The notes beneath the pieces were generated by a model. The model was given only the letters and a program-made list of their open reading frames with translations, had not been told where the DNA came from and searched no databases. Shown piece by piece: positions 1-9,412 of a stretch of DNA of 64,000 nucleotides (its first letter is position 1; each line of letters opens with the position of its first letter). The stretch is from Lysobacteraceae bacterium (GTDB lineage Bacteria; Pseudomonadota; Gammaproteobacteria; Xanthomonadales; Rhodanobacteraceae). Made by a program: the position numbers and the translations under genes. The stretch lies in assembly GCA_028866435.1 (NCBI GenBank), contig JAGWIC010000002.1, positions 1 through 64,000 of the forward strand. The letters run 5' to 3'.

Positions 1-810
1 CTTGCGCGGCGCGCCGCTGATCGCCGCCGCCAGCTTCGCCGCCTTCGCCGGCGGCAGCTCCTCGCGCAGGATCGCGAACACGCGCCGGCCCTCGGCCAGC
101 TTCGCATCGGCCTCCTCGCCGCGGCCGGCGACCAGCAGCACGCATTCGCCGCGCTGCTGGTCGGGGTCGGCCGCGACCCGCGCCGCCAGTTCCGCCAGCG
201 GCTCGCCGATCACCGTCTCGAACAGCTTGGTCAGCTCGCGGGCCAGCACCGCCTCGCGATCGCCGCCGAAGACCTCGCGCATGTCGGCGAGGCTCTCGGC
301 GACCCGATGGGAGGACTCGTAGAAAATCAGTGTGCGCGCGTCGCCGGCCAGCTCCTGCAGGCGACTCCGCCGCGCCGCCGCCTTCGGCGGCAGGAAGCCC
401 TCGAACACGAAACGGTCGCTCGGCAAGCCAGCCACCGACAGCGCCGCGATGGCGGCGCAGGCACCAGGCACCGGGATGCAGCGAACGCCGGCCGCACGCG
501 CCGCGCGCACCAGGCGGAAACCCGGGTCGCTGATCAGCGGCGTGCCGGCATCGGAAATCAGCGCCACCGAATCCCCCGCTTGCAGCCGGCGCACGATCAT
601 CGCCACCGCATCGCGCTCGTTGTGCTCATGCAGGGCGATCAGGGGAGTGGCAATATGGTGGTGCAGCAGCAGCGGCCGGCTGTGGCGGGTGTCCTCGGCC
701 GCGATCACCGCGACGGCACGCAAGGTGTCGATCGCCCGCGCCGAAAGGTCGTCCCGGTGGCCGATCGGGGTGGCGACCACCCACAGGCAAGCTGGCTGAA
801 CTGATGACAT
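1..810 (-). CDS. rsmI: 16S rRNA (cytidine-2'-O)-methyltransferase RsmI (partial at the left edge)
   Basis: Minus-strand translation from ATG at 810: MSSVQPACLWVVATPIGHRDDLSARAIDTL...AAEDTRHSRPLL...ALISDAGTPLISDPGFRLV, with typical RsmI motifs; it continues to the window start. Confidence 0.9.
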   Translation of the reverse strand, partial: MSSVQPACLWVVATPIGHRDDLSARAIDTLRAVAVIAAEDTRHSRPLLLHHHIATPLIALHEHNERDAVAMIVRRLQAGDSVALISDAGTPLISDPGFRLVRAARAAGVRCIPVPGACAAIAALSVAGLPSDRFVFEGFLPPKAAARRSRLQELAGDARTLIFYESSHRVAESLADMREVFGGDREAVLARELTKLFETVIGEPLAELAARVAADPDQQRGECVLLVAGRGEEADAKLAEGRRVFAILREELPPAKAAKLAAAISGAPRK

Positions 811-884
811 CGGGGACTCCGTGGGCCGGCAAGACGATCGGCTATGATCGCGCATTGACGACCACGACGAACAAGGGATCGCCC

Positions 885-2852
885 ATGCGCTTGCAGCGCC
901 TCATTCGCGCCATTGCGATTGGACTGGTTTTTTCACTCGCGCTGACCGCCTGCGTGCCGGCCAACGTGCAGCGGTCGCCGGAGGAGATCAGCGCCGCACG
1001 GGGTGCTGCCGTCCTGGCGCAACAAGGCCATTTCGATCAGGCCGCCCAGGCCTACCTCGGTCTCGCCGGGCAGTACCGCGACCAGGCCGACCATTACCGC
1101 CTGCTGGCGGTGGAAGCGTGGCGGCAGGATGGCCAGCTGGAACGCGGGGCCGGCACGCTGGCCACGATAAACCGCAAGCAGCTGGTCGGCGACGAGCCGC
1201 TGCGGCTTGACCTGTTGCGGGCCGAACAGGCGCTGGACCAGCACGACGCATCCACGGCGCTGCGCCTGACCACCCAGCCCAATGTCACCGTGCCGAAGCC
1301 GCTGCAGGCGCGCCTGCTCGAGCTGCGTGCCCGCGCCATGGTCGCCACTGGCGACCTGTGGGGCGGCGCGCGCACCCGCGTGCAGATGGACAGCCTGCTG
1401 AGCGGCTTCGACCAGGCCCAGAACCGCCGGCAGGCGGTGGGCCTGCTGGTCAAGCTGGGGGTGGCCCCGCTCAAGCAGCGTGCCAGCGCGATGCGCGCGG
1501 GCGATCGCATGCTGCCATGGATCAATGAAGCGCTGAGCCAGCTCGGCGTCACCGTGGCACAGGCCCAGCCGGACCTGCAGCAACCGGTCGGCACCCTGCT
1601 CCCCGGCGCGAATGCCACTGTCCGCGAAGGCTACAAGTCACCGGCGCAGGTCGCCTTGCTGCTGCCCGCCGATGGCAATTTCGCGGCAGCCAGCACGCCG
1701 ATCCGCGAGGGCTTCTTCGCCGCCTATCTGGACGCCGGTCGCAACCATGCGCCACGGCCGACCGTTCGCGTATACGACAGCAAGGGTACCGCCGAGGGCG
1801 CCATCGCCGCCTACCAGCAGGCCGTCAGCGACGGCGCCGGCCTGGTGGTGGGCCCGCTGACCCGCGGCGAAGTCGCCGCCGTGCTCGGCCAGCCGCAGCT
1901 GCCCGTGCCCGTGCTGGCGCTGAATCACCCGGACAACCACCAGCTGCCGGCCGCCAATACCGACGAATTCGGCCTGCTGCCGGAAACCGAGGGCGCCCAG
2001 GCCGCCGACCACATGGTCGAACGCGGTATCCGCAAGGCGTACGTCATCATTTCCGGCGACGACTTCGCCCAGCGTGCCGCCAATGCATTCAAGGCCGAGT
2101 TGGTTGCCCGCGGCGGCGACGTTCTGGGCAGCGCCAGCCTGCCAGCCACGGGGACCAGCTATGCCGCGCCGATCGGCGCCCTGCACATGCCGTCGGCCAG
2201 CACACCGGCCGCCCTCGCGGCGCCGGCCGCGGCATCGAGCGCCGCCGCGCCCGCCGCCATTCCCGTCGCGGACGCGGGCGCTGCCGCCGACAGCGGCATC
2301 TTCATCAGCATGCGGCCGGTCGAGGCGCGGCTGCTGCTGCCGCAGTTGCGGGTTGCCCGGATCGACCTTCCGGTATTCGCCACCTCGCACGTCTACGAGG
2401 GCAGCGACAATGCCTCCGCCAACAGCGACCTCGATGGCGTCGAGTTCTGCGACGCGCCGTGGCTGTTCGATGCGCAACCGGGCCTGCCCAGGCGCGATGA
2501 CATCGCGGCGCTTCTCCCCGCCGCGCGTGGCGGCGGTGCGCGGCTGTTCGCGTTCGGCATGGATGCCTGGAGCCTGGTGCCCTATCTCGACTGGCTGCGC
2601 TCCCACCCGGGCAGCTACGTACCGGGCGCCAGCGGGCAACTGACCGCCGACCGCTTCGGCCACGTGCGTCGCGCGCTGATCTGGGCGAAATTCCAGAATG
2701 GGCTGGCACGCCCGTTGAGCGGCAGCCTGCAGCTGCAGGACGTGCCGTCCGCCGCACCGCCGGACATCGGCGCCCCCGCACCGGCGAGCTCCGCGCCTGC
2801 CGCGCCCGGAAGCAACAAACCGGCCGACACCAGCCTGCCCGTCGGCCACTGA
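885..2852 (+). CDS. lpoA: LpoA-like penicillin-binding protein activator lipoprotein (LppC/YraM family)
   Basis: Signal peptide with lipobox (MRLQRLIRAIAIGLVFSLALTAC), position between rsmI and yraN, periplasmic-binding-like C-terminal domain. Confidence 0.85.
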   Translation: MRLQRLIRAIAIGLVFSLALTACVPANVQRSPEEISAARGAAVLAQQGHFDQAAQAYLGLAGQYRDQADHYRLLAVEAWRQDGQLERGAGTLATINRKQLVGDEPLRLDLLRAEQALDQHDASTALRLTTQPNVTVPKPLQARLLELRARAMVATGDLWGGARTRVQMDSLLSGFDQAQNRRQAVGLLVKLGVAPLKQRASAMRAGDRMLPWINEALSQLGVTVAQAQPDLQQPVGTLLPGANATVREGYKSPAQVALLLPADGNFAAASTPIREGFFAAYLDAGRNHAPRPTVRVYDSKGTAEGAIAAYQQAVSDGAGLVVGPLTRGEVAAVLGQPQLPVPVLALNHPDNHQLPAANTDEFGLLPETEGAQAADHMVERGIRKAYVIISGDDFAQRAANAFKAELVARGGDVLGSASLPATGTSYAAPIGALHMPSASTPAALAAPAAASSAAAPAAIPVADAGAAADSGIFISMRPVEARLLLPQLRVARIDLPVFATSHVYEGSDNASANSDLDGVEFCDAPWLFDAQPGLPRRDDIAALLPAARGGGARLFAFGMDAWSLVPYLDWLRSHPGSYVPGASGQLTADRFGHVRRALIWAKFQNGLARPLSGSLQLQDVPSAAPPDIGAPAPASSAPAAPGSNKPADTSLPVGH

Positions 2853-3205
2853 TGCGCGCGGCCGGCGACGTCTTCGAGCAACGCGCCTGCGCCGAGCTCG
2901 AACGCGCCGGCCTGAAACTTCTCGCGCGCAACTACAACACGCGCTTCGGCGAACTCGACCTGGTGATGCTCGACCGCGACACCGTCGTCTTCGTCGAAGT
3001 GCGGCATCGACGCAACGCCAGCCACGGCGATGCCGCCGCTTCGATCACCGCCGGCAAGCAGGCCAAGCTGATCAAGGCTGCCGCGCTGTGGCGAACGACC
3101 CACGCCCAATGGGCGCAATTCAACTGCCGATTCGATGTCGTCACCTACGACGGCCACCCTGACCATGCCCGCATGGAATGGCTGCGCAGCGCGTTTGAGG
3201 CATAG
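2852..3205 (+). CDS. YraN family (UPF0102) endonuclease-like protein
   Basis: RAAGDVFEQRACAELERAGLKLLARNYNTRFGELDLVMLDRDTVVFVEVRHR is typical of UPF0102; overlaps the lpoA stop (TGATG). Confidence 0.9.
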   Translation: MRAAGDVFEQRACAELERAGLKLLARNYNTRFGELDLVMLDRDTVVFVEVRHRRNASHGDAAASITAGKQAKLIKAAALWRTTHAQWAQFNCRFDVVTYDGHPDHARMEWLRSAFEA

Positions 3206-3331
3206 GCCGGAAAACCGGCGTGCCGCCCCACCGCCCACCTGCCGCCCAAGGTCGGCATCCCGGGCTCGTCCCGTGATCGCCGGCTCCTGCCCGGATCGTG
3301 CCATCCAGGGCAACAGCGCTAGACTCGGCGG

Positions 3332-4747
3332 ATGACGCTTCCCCCCACCCTGCTGGACAGCCTTCGGGCCATCTTCCCCGCCGAGGCGCTGGCCATCGGC
3401 GAGGCGGAGCGCATCGCCTATTCCTACGACAACTCGCGCCTGCAGGCGCTGCCGGATGCGGTGGTGTTTCCGGTGGAACACGCGCAGGTCGAAGCGCTGG
3501 TGCAGGCATGCCGCGCGCACAGGGTGCCGGTGATCGGACGCGGGCGCGGCAGCAATACCACCGGCGCCAGCGTGCCGGTGGACGGCGGCGTGGTGGTCAG
3601 CTTCGAGCGGATGAACCGGATCGTGCGCATCGACCCGGACAACCGCCTCGCCGTGGTCGAGCCGGGCGTGCTCAACGGCGATCTGCAGAAGGCTCTTGAA
3701 CCCCACGGCTTCTTCTGGCCGCCCGACCCCAGCTCGGCGCCATGGTGCACGATCGGTGGCAACCTGGCCTGCAACTCGGCCGGGCCGCGCACGGTGAAAT
3801 ACGGCAGCCCGCGCGAGAACACCCTCGGCCTGCGCGCCGTCGCCGGCAGCAGCCAGGGCTTCCGCTGCGGCACCCATACCAGCAAGGGCGCCACCGGCTA
3901 CGACCTGACCCGCTTGCTGATCGGCTCCGAGGGCACCCTGGCGCTGATCACCGAGGCCACCTTGAAGCTCACGCCGAAGCCGTCGGCGGTGCGCACCCTG
4001 CGCGCGAGCTACCGCGACGTCGGCAGCGCCGCCCGCGCGGTAGCGCGCATCATGGCGCAGCCGGTGACGCCGTGTGCGCTGGAGTTCATCGACGACGTGG
4101 CGCTGAAGCTGGCGCACGACCACGGCGGCGACAGCGTGCCGCTGGCCGGCGCGATGCTGGTGATCGAGGTCGACGGCGAGCCGGCCACGCTGGGCAGTGC
4201 GGTCGATGCGGTGGCCGCGGCCGCCCGCGGCGACGGGCTGGAAGAGCTGCGGGTGGCGCGGGATGCCGCGGAAACCCGCGCGTTGTGGTCGGCGCGCAAG
4301 GCACTATCGCCGGCGCAGCGAACGATCTCCCCGCACAAGATCAACGAGGACGTGGTGGTGCCGGTCAGCCACCTGCCCGCGCTGGTCGACGGCATCAAGC
4401 GGCTGGCGGCGGAACACGATGTGCTGATCGTCACCTTCGGCCACGCCGGCAATGGCAACCTGCATGTGAACCTGCTGCCGCGCGACGACGCCGAACGCGC
4501 GCGCGCTCATGCCTGCCTGGCCGAGGTGTTCGCGCTGGTGATCTCGCTCGAAGGCACGCTCTCCGGCGAGCACGGCATCGGCATGGCCAAGCGCGAGTTC
4601 ATGCCGCTGGCGCTGGAAGCTTCCACGTTGGCGCTGATGCGCAACATCAAGACCGCGTTCGATCCCGACGGCATCCTCAATCCGGGCAAGCTGCTGCCGG
4701 ATGCCACCGATGCGATCGCCGCAACGCAAACCGGCCCGGGCTTCTGA
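3332..4747 (+). CDS. FAD-binding oxidoreductase, D-lactate dehydrogenase / glycolate oxidase GlcD-like
   Basis: FAD_binding_4 motifs (VIGRGRGSNTTGASVPVDGGVVVSFERMNRI) and FAD-oxidase C-terminus (TFGHAGNGNLHVNLL, GEHGIGMAKREF). Confidence 0.88.
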   Translation: MTLPPTLLDSLRAIFPAEALAIGEAERIAYSYDNSRLQALPDAVVFPVEHAQVEALVQACRAHRVPVIGRGRGSNTTGASVPVDGGVVVSFERMNRIVRIDPDNRLAVVEPGVLNGDLQKALEPHGFFWPPDPSSAPWCTIGGNLACNSAGPRTVKYGSPRENTLGLRAVAGSSQGFRCGTHTSKGATGYDLTRLLIGSEGTLALITEATLKLTPKPSAVRTLRASYRDVGSAARAVARIMAQPVTPCALEFIDDVALKLAHDHGGDSVPLAGAMLVIEVDGEPATLGSAVDAVAAAARGDGLEELRVARDAAETRALWSARKALSPAQRTISPHKINEDVVVPVSHLPALVDGIKRLAAEHDVLIVTFGHAGNGNLHVNLLPRDDAERARAHACLAEVFALVISLEGTLSGEHGIGMAKREFMPLALEASTLALMRNIKTAFDPDGILNPGKLLPDATDAIAATQTGPGF

Positions 4748-5349
4748 TGGGCGACCGCCTGCACGCGACGCTGGCGGAAATCCGCGCCTGCCGCCTCTGC
4801 GAGGCGCATCTGCCGCTGGGCCCGCGCCCGGTGCTGCAGGCGTCGGCGACGTCGCGCCTGCTGATCGTCAGCCAGGCGCCGGGGCGCAAGGTGCATGACA
4901 GCGGCATCCCGTTCAACGATGTCAGTGGCCAGCGCCTGCGCGAGTGGCTGGGCCTCGACCGCGGCACCTTCTACGACGCCGGCCGCGTGGCGATCGTGCC
5001 GATGGGCTTCTGTTTCCCCGGCACCGGCCGCGGTGGCGACCTGCCGCCACGGCCGGAGTGCGCGCCGACCTGGCAGCCGCGCCTGCTGCCGCTGCTGGCG
5101 CAGGTGCGGCTGACGTTGCTGATCGGGCAGTACGCACAGGCGGGCCTGCTCGGCGCGGCGCGGGCCGCCACGCTGACCGATACCGTGCGCGCGTGGCGCA
5201 CGCACCTGGCCCACGGGCTGCTGCCGCTGCCGCATCCCAGCCCGCGCAACCAGCTGTGGCCGAAGCGCAATCCCTGGTTCGAACAGGAGCTGCTGCCGGT
5301 ACTGCGCGAACGCGTGCGCGCGCTGCTGGGCGACGGCAGCGGGGCCTGA
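4747..5349 (+). CDS. Uracil-DNA glycosylase superfamily protein
   Basis: CRLCEAHLPLGPRPVLQASATSRLLIVSQAPGRKVHDSGIPFNDVSGQRLREWLGL ... LPHPSPRN; start overlaps the upstream stop (TGATG). Confidence 0.82.
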   Translation: MGDRLHATLAEIRACRLCEAHLPLGPRPVLQASATSRLLIVSQAPGRKVHDSGIPFNDVSGQRLREWLGLDRGTFYDAGRVAIVPMGFCFPGTGRGGDLPPRPECAPTWQPRLLPLLAQVRLTLLIGQYAQAGLLGAARAATLTDTVRAWRTHLAHGLLPLPHPSPRNQLWPKRNPWFEQELLPVLRERVRALLGDGSGA

Positions 5350-5471
5350 AGCGGCGCTGCGGCGCGCCTTGCCGCTCGCACGCCGACTCATCTAACCTGC
5401 CGGCACGTCATGGCCACGGGGCGTTCCCCCGGCCTTAGCCTGGGGAACACCAACATGCGGGATATCGATCG

Positions 5472-6743
5472 ATGAGCATCAAGCTCCGCCTCGTGGCGAT
5501 GAACTTCATGCAGTTTTTCGTGTGGGGCGCGTGGCTGATCACCATCGGCGCGTACTGGTTCCAGTACCGGCACTGGTCGGGCGCGCAGTTCGGCGCGATC
5601 TTCTCGACCATGGGCATCGCCTCGCTGTTCATGCCGTCGCTGATGGGCGTGATCGCGGACAAGTGGCTCAACGCGGAAAAGCTCTACGGGCTGCTGCACA
5701 TCTGCGGCGCGGCGGTGCTGTTCATCGTGCCCGGCATCGACAACCCGACCACCTTGTTCTGGGTGATGCTGCTCAACATGATGTGCTACATGCCGACGAT
5801 CTCGCTGGCGATCGCGGTGGCCTACAACGCGTTGAAGGCCGATGGCGCGGACGTGGTGCTGGTGTTCCCGCCGATCCGCGTGTGGGGCACGGTGGGCTTC
5901 ATCGCCGCGATGTGGACGGTGAGCCTGCTGCACCTGGAAACCTCCGGCGGCCAGTTCTACGTGGCCTCCGCCGCGGCGCTGCTGCTCGGCCTGTATGCGT
6001 TCACCCTGCCGAAGTGCCCGCCGCGCCTGCGCGGCCAGGCGCACACGTCGTGGCTGGACACGCTGGGGCTGACCTCGTTCGCGCTGTTCAGGAACGCCAA
6101 GATGGCGATCTTCTTCGTGTTCGCGATGCTGCTGGGCGCGGCGCTGCAGCTGACCAACGCCTATGGCGACACCTTCCTGCACGACTTCGCCCATGTCGAC
6201 GCCTACCAGGGCCTGCTCGCGGTGCGCTACCCGGCGATCATCATGTCGATCTCGCAGGTTTCCGAAACGCTGTTCATCCTGGCCATCCCGTTCTTCTTCA
6301 AGCGCTTCGGCATCAAGACCGTGATGCTGATCAGCATGCTGGCCTGGGTGCTGCGCTTCGGCCTGTTCGCCTACGGCGACCCGGGGCCGGGGCTGTGGAT
6401 GATCGTGATGTCGTGCATCGTGTACGGCATGGCGTTCGACTTCTTCAACATCTCCGGCTCGCTGTTCGTCGAGGAGCAGAGCGACCCGGCGATCCGCGCC
6501 AGCGCGCAGGGCCTGTTCATGCTGATGACCAACGGCATCGGCGCGATCCTGGGCAGCTCGATCAGCGGCGTGATCATCGACGCCTGGTTCACCCGTGCCG
6601 ACGGCAGCAAGGACTGGCACGGCATCTGGACCACGTTTGCATCGTATTCGCTGGTGGTGGCCGTGCTGTTCGTGATCTTCTTCAAGCACAAGCACGTGCG
6701 TGGCAGCACGACAGCCGCGGCGGACAGCCTGCACCGGGTGTGA
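5472..6743 (+). CDS. MFS nucleoside:H+ symporter-like transporter (NupG/XapB family)
   Basis: MSIKLRLVAMNFMQFFVWGAWLITIGAYWFQ... 12-TM hydrophobic pattern characteristic of nucleoside permeases. Confidence 0.82.
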   Translation: MSIKLRLVAMNFMQFFVWGAWLITIGAYWFQYRHWSGAQFGAIFSTMGIASLFMPSLMGVIADKWLNAEKLYGLLHICGAAVLFIVPGIDNPTTLFWVMLLNMMCYMPTISLAIAVAYNALKADGADVVLVFPPIRVWGTVGFIAAMWTVSLLHLETSGGQFYVASAAALLLGLYAFTLPKCPPRLRGQAHTSWLDTLGLTSFALFRNAKMAIFFVFAMLLGAALQLTNAYGDTFLHDFAHVDAYQGLLAVRYPAIIMSISQVSETLFILAIPFFFKRFGIKTVMLISMLAWVLRFGLFAYGDPGPGLWMIVMSCIVYGMAFDFFNISGSLFVEEQSDPAIRASAQGLFMLMTNGIGAILGSSISGVIIDAWFTRADGSKDWHGIWTTFASYSLVVAVLFVIFFKHKHVRGSTTAAADSLHRV

Positions 6744-6809
6744 AGCCGCCGAAGGCGGCGACGGGCCGGCGTGCCCTTGCCGCGCAGGCACTGCGGCTAC
6801 AATGCGCGG

Positions 6810-7928
6810 ATGCGTATCGGCCCTTACCTGATCGACCCGCCCGTGGTGCTCGCCCCGATGGCCGGCGTCACCGACAAGCCGTTCCGCCTGCTGTGCAAGC
6901 GGCTCGGCGCCGGCCTGGCCGTGTCCGAGATGACCCACGCCGACCCGCGGCTGTGGCATACGCGCAAGTCGCTGCGCCGGATGGATCACGACGGCGAACC
7001 CGAACCGGTCAGCGTGCAGATCGCCGGCTACGACCCGGCCATGCTGGCGGAGGCGGCGCGCTTCAACGTCGCCAATGGCGCGCAGATCATCGACATCAAC
7101 ATGGGCTGCCCGGCCAAGAAGGTGTGCAACGTGTGGTCCGGCTCGGCGCTGTTGCAGGACGAACCGCTGGTCGCGCGCATCGTCAAGGCGGTGGTCGACG
7201 CGGTCGCGGTGCCGGTGACGCTGAAGATCCGCACCGGATGGGACCGGCAGCACCGCAATGCGCTCAACATCGCCCGCATCGCCGCCGACAACGGCATCGC
7301 CGCGCTGGCGGTTCATGGCCGCACGCGCGCCGACAAGTACGAAGGCGCCGCCGAGTACGCGACCATCGCCGCGGTGAAGGCGGCCGTGCGCATCCCGGTG
7401 CTGGCCAATGGCGACATCACCACACCGCAGCAGGCACGCCACGTGCTGGAGGTGACCGGCGCGGACGCAGTGATGATCGGCCGCGGCGCCCAGGGAAGGC
7501 CGTGGATCTTTCGCGAGATCAGCCATTTCCTCGGCACCGGCACACTGCTGCCCGAGCCGGCGCCGGTCGAGGTGGCGCAGATCCTGCTGGGCCACCTCGA
7601 GCAGCTGTACGCCTTTTACGGCGAACAGGCCGGCGTGCGCATCGCGCGCAAGCACCTCGGCTGGTATGCCAGGGACCGCCGCGAAAACGCCGCCTTCCGC
7701 CTGGTGGTCAACCGGGCGGAAAGCGCCGAAGAGCAATGGCGTCTTACCCGCCGCTATTTCGACACGCTGCAGGACCAGGCCTGCGCGACGCCCCGCCTCC
7801 CGGACGCCGGCGCGGACACCCCGCGGCGTGGCCGGCTGCCGACTGCCGCCGGCCACGCCCGCACACAAGCGCTCGCGGCGCGAGCTACCATGCCCCATCA
7901 GCAAATGGCCGCCATCCTCCATGAATAG
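6810..7928 (+). CDS. dusB: tRNA-dihydrouridine synthase DusB
   Basis: MRIGPYLIDPPVVLAPMAGVTDKPFRLLCKRLGAGL...INMGCPAKKVCNVWSGSALL...VHGRTRADKYEG...GDITTPQQA. Confidence 0.93.
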   Translation: MRIGPYLIDPPVVLAPMAGVTDKPFRLLCKRLGAGLAVSEMTHADPRLWHTRKSLRRMDHDGEPEPVSVQIAGYDPAMLAEAARFNVANGAQIIDINMGCPAKKVCNVWSGSALLQDEPLVARIVKAVVDAVAVPVTLKIRTGWDRQHRNALNIARIAADNGIAALAVHGRTRADKYEGAAEYATIAAVKAAVRIPVLANGDITTPQQARHVLEVTGADAVMIGRGAQGRPWIFREISHFLGTGTLLPEPAPVEVAQILLGHLEQLYAFYGEQAGVRIARKHLGWYARDRRENAAFRLVVNRAESAEEQWRLTRRYFDTLQDQACATPRLPDAGADTPRRGRLPTAAGHARTQALAARATMPHQQMAAILHE

Positions 7929-9273
7929 ACGCCAGGCTCCCGGTAGCGCGCAGGAAGTGGTCGACGAACTCGAACGGGCGCAGGCGCACTGGACGGGCAT
8001 CGACACCCTGCTGCGACGACTGATCACCCGTTTGACCTATGCCGCCGAAGGACATGCGGCGGCGCTGGACCGCACCCTGGGCAGGATCCGCTCGCGGATG
8101 AGGGAGTCGTCCGACGAGGAACTGATCGAGCAATTGCTGCACGAGCTGACCGAGGCCGTGCGCTGCCTCGACGACGCCCCCGTCGCCAGCAAGGCCCCCG
8201 CCACGCCAGCGCCAGAGGCGCCGACGGCGACGGCCGACGACGCCCGTGCGGTGCTGCTGGCGGTACTGGACCGGCTGCAGCCGGATGAGGTTCTGCTCGC
8301 CCAGCTCGGCACGCTGCGCGCCGACATCGCCGCGGCCGCCGAGCCCGCGGCGCTGGCACGGCAGGCCGAAGCGTTGGCGGTCGCCGTCAACCGGCACGTC
8401 CGGCAACTGGCCGAACAGCGGGACGCGGCGGAGACTCTGCTCAACCATGTGACCGAGCAGCTGCTGGAACTGACCCGCTACCTGAGCACGGAAAACGTCG
8501 AGCAGCGCGAAGGCAGCGGCTCCCGCCAGCAGCTCGACCAGCATCTGATCAAGGAGATCGACGCGCTTGGCACGCAGATGCAACAAGCCAGCGACCTGCG
8601 CACCCTGCAGGCGGAGGTCGAGTCCCGCATTGGCGCCATCAGCGCCCATATGAAGGCGTTTCGCGAGCGCGAGGAGGCGCGCGAACGCGACTGGCAGGCG
8701 CGCGCCGAGCTGATGAACAAACGGATCCGCGAGTTGGAGAGCGCCGCCCACACCATGGAGGCAAGCCTGAGCCAGACGCAGCAACAGGCGTCGACCGACC
8801 TGCTGACCGGCATCGCCAACCGCATGGTCTACGAACAACACATCGCGCTGGTCTGCGACCGTGTCCGCGACGAGGCGGCCGAATCCTGCCTGCTGGTGCT
8901 GGACATCGACCATTTCAAGCAGATCAACGACCGCTTCGGCCACGCCGCGGGCGATCGCGCGCTGCGCATCGTGAGCGACCAGCTGAAGGCGCGATTGCGT
9001 GCCGACGACCTGATCGCCCGCTATGGCGGCGAGGAATTCACGGTGGTGCTGTCCGCCACCAACGGCGAAGCCGGGCTGCGCGTGGCCGAGACGTTGCGCA
9101 CATGCATCGAGACCCTGAGCTTCCGCGGCCAGCAGCAACCGGTGAGCATCACCCTGTCATGCGGAGTCACCCAGTTGCGCCCGGATGACGACCCGCAACG
9201 CGCGTTCGAACGGGCCGACCGGGCGCTGTACCAGGCCAAGCGCAGCGGCCGCAACCGTTGCGCGATGCTGTGA
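7921..9273 (+). CDS. Diguanylate cyclase with N-terminal coiled-coil helical region
   Basis: GGDEF domain with active-site RYGGEEF and RxxD I-site (RADD) five residues upstream; DLLTGIANRMVYEQ; long helical N-terminus. Start overlaps the dusB stop by 8 nt. Confidence 0.9.
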   Translation: MNRRQAPGSAQEVVDELERAQAHWTGIDTLLRRLITRLTYAAEGHAAALDRTLGRIRSRMRESSDEELIEQLLHELTEAVRCLDDAPVASKAPATPAPEAPTATADDARAVLLAVLDRLQPDEVLLAQLGTLRADIAAAAEPAALARQAEALAVAVNRHVRQLAEQRDAAETLLNHVTEQLLELTRYLSTENVEQREGSGSRQQLDQHLIKEIDALGTQMQQASDLRTLQAEVESRIGAISAHMKAFREREEARERDWQARAELMNKRIRELESAAHTMEASLSQTQQQASTDLLTGIANRMVYEQHIALVCDRVRDEAAESCLLVLDIDHFKQINDRFGHAAGDRALRIVSDQLKARLRADDLIARYGGEEFTVVLSATNGEAGLRVAETLRTCIETLSFRGQQQPVSITLSCGVTQLRPDDDPQRAFERADRALYQAKRSGRNRCAML

Positions 9274-9412
9274 GCGCACGGTGCGCGGCCTTCCAGACGG
9301 CTGAACGCCAACCGCCACGCAGCCAGGCCGTTCGCTGCAAACCCCGGCGAGCCGTTGTATGATTCGGCCCCTCAATCAATCTCTTTATCCGAAAAGAAGG
9401 ATATATACGCCG

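Noticed and set aside
5388-8027. Very long antisense ORF (879 aa) opposite the MFS transporter and dusB
   Set aside because: High-GC shadow ORF: His/Arg/Gln/Asp-rich composition, no domain signature, and the plus strand encodes clear proteins.
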